From the NCBI RefSeq assembly GCF_017876155.1, contig NZ_JAGINP010000021.1, forward strand, positions 1-64,000: a stretch of 64,000 bases of DNA. The letters run 5' to 3'. This document shows, piece by piece, positions 63,989 through 64,000 of the stretch. The stretch's first letter is position 1. Each line of letters starts with the position of its first letter. This stretch comes from Azospirillum rugosum (GTDB lineage: Bacteria > Pseudomonadota > Alphaproteobacteria > Azospirillales > Azospirillaceae). The notes under the pieces were generated by a model, which saw nothing but the letters and a program-made list of their open reading frames with translations, had not been told where the DNA came from and made no database searches. The translations under genes were made by a program, and so were the position numbers.

Positions 63989-64000
63989 AAAGTAGTCGCG

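Overview
The window is a GC-rich (mostly high-60s percent by eye) alphaproteobacterial chromosome segment, most likely Azospirillum or a close relative in the Rhodospirillales. The clues are the overall protein flavour, a CheD gene, a decaprenyl/octaprenyl diphosphate synthase, DUF1489 and NnrU proteins, clustered GANTC (CcrM) sites, and GTG/TTG starts with clear Shine-Dalgarno sequences. The genus is inferred, not proven. Genes are dense. Most of the window is housekeeping, but it carries one accessory defence locus and one unusual respiratory cluster.

Layout. 0-10 kb: DUF1489 protein, an acyl-carrier-like small protein, an EamA exporter converging on a K+ channel, CHAD protein, 2-hydroxychromene-2-carboxylate isomerase-like protein, an orphan OmpR-type regulator, a Rid-family protein, a secreted DUF4139 protein and NnrU. 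10-16 kb: a small secreted protein, a thioesterase, a TPP-riboswitch-controlled thiO-thiS-thiG group, MgtE, a STAS protein and tRNA-Leu(GAG). 16-25 kb: LipB, fadD-2TM-acyP operon, double cold-shock protein plus CheD, a class C beta-lactamase-like hydrolase and pyruvate phosphate dikinase. 25-37 kb: LCAT-like lipase, DUF2189 membrane protein, glyQ-glyS, a VapBC-type pair, TSUP transporter, orphan HicB, S49 peptidase, a tRNA1(Val)-type methyltransferase, DUF2007 protein and polyprenyl diphosphate synthase. 37-40.4 kb: two near-identical tRNA-Pro(CGG) transcription units followed by an ABC-type ATPase plus HNH nuclease pair that looks like a Septu (PtuAB) anti-phage module. 41-48.8 kb: a cluster for a Tat-exported, DmsA-like molybdoenzyme with a pentaheme cytochrome, a DmsB-like subunit, a TorD chaperone, a polyferredoxin, and a periplasmic protein made almost wholly of about 62 Met-X-Gly triplets. 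48.9-64 kb: two hybrid histidine kinases, a beta-hydroxyacid dehydrogenase, an FAD-linked oxidase, a FemAB/GNAT-like protein, Mn-catalase, a fused HyuA/HyuB (5-oxoprolinase-type) enzyme, a GNAT acetyltransferase and a TerB-DnaJ protein.

The intergenic spaces hold at least four families of large palindromic repeats (GGGCCC-flanked, CCCTCTCCC type, GTAGGTTGGGTGGAGC type, ACCACAGAGACAC/ACCACAAAGACAC type). No insertion sequences, integrases, rRNA genes or CRISPR arrays were seen.

Most worth following up: (i) the ATPase/HNH pair with its AT-rich central patch, lying just downstream of the duplicated tRNA-Pro genes; (ii) the molybdoenzyme cluster, which lacks a DmsC/NrfD quinol subunit, seems to use an anchored pentaheme cytochrome instead, has a Cys-to-His change at its Fe-S site and encodes the Met-X-Gly repeat protein; (iii) the palindromic repeat families.
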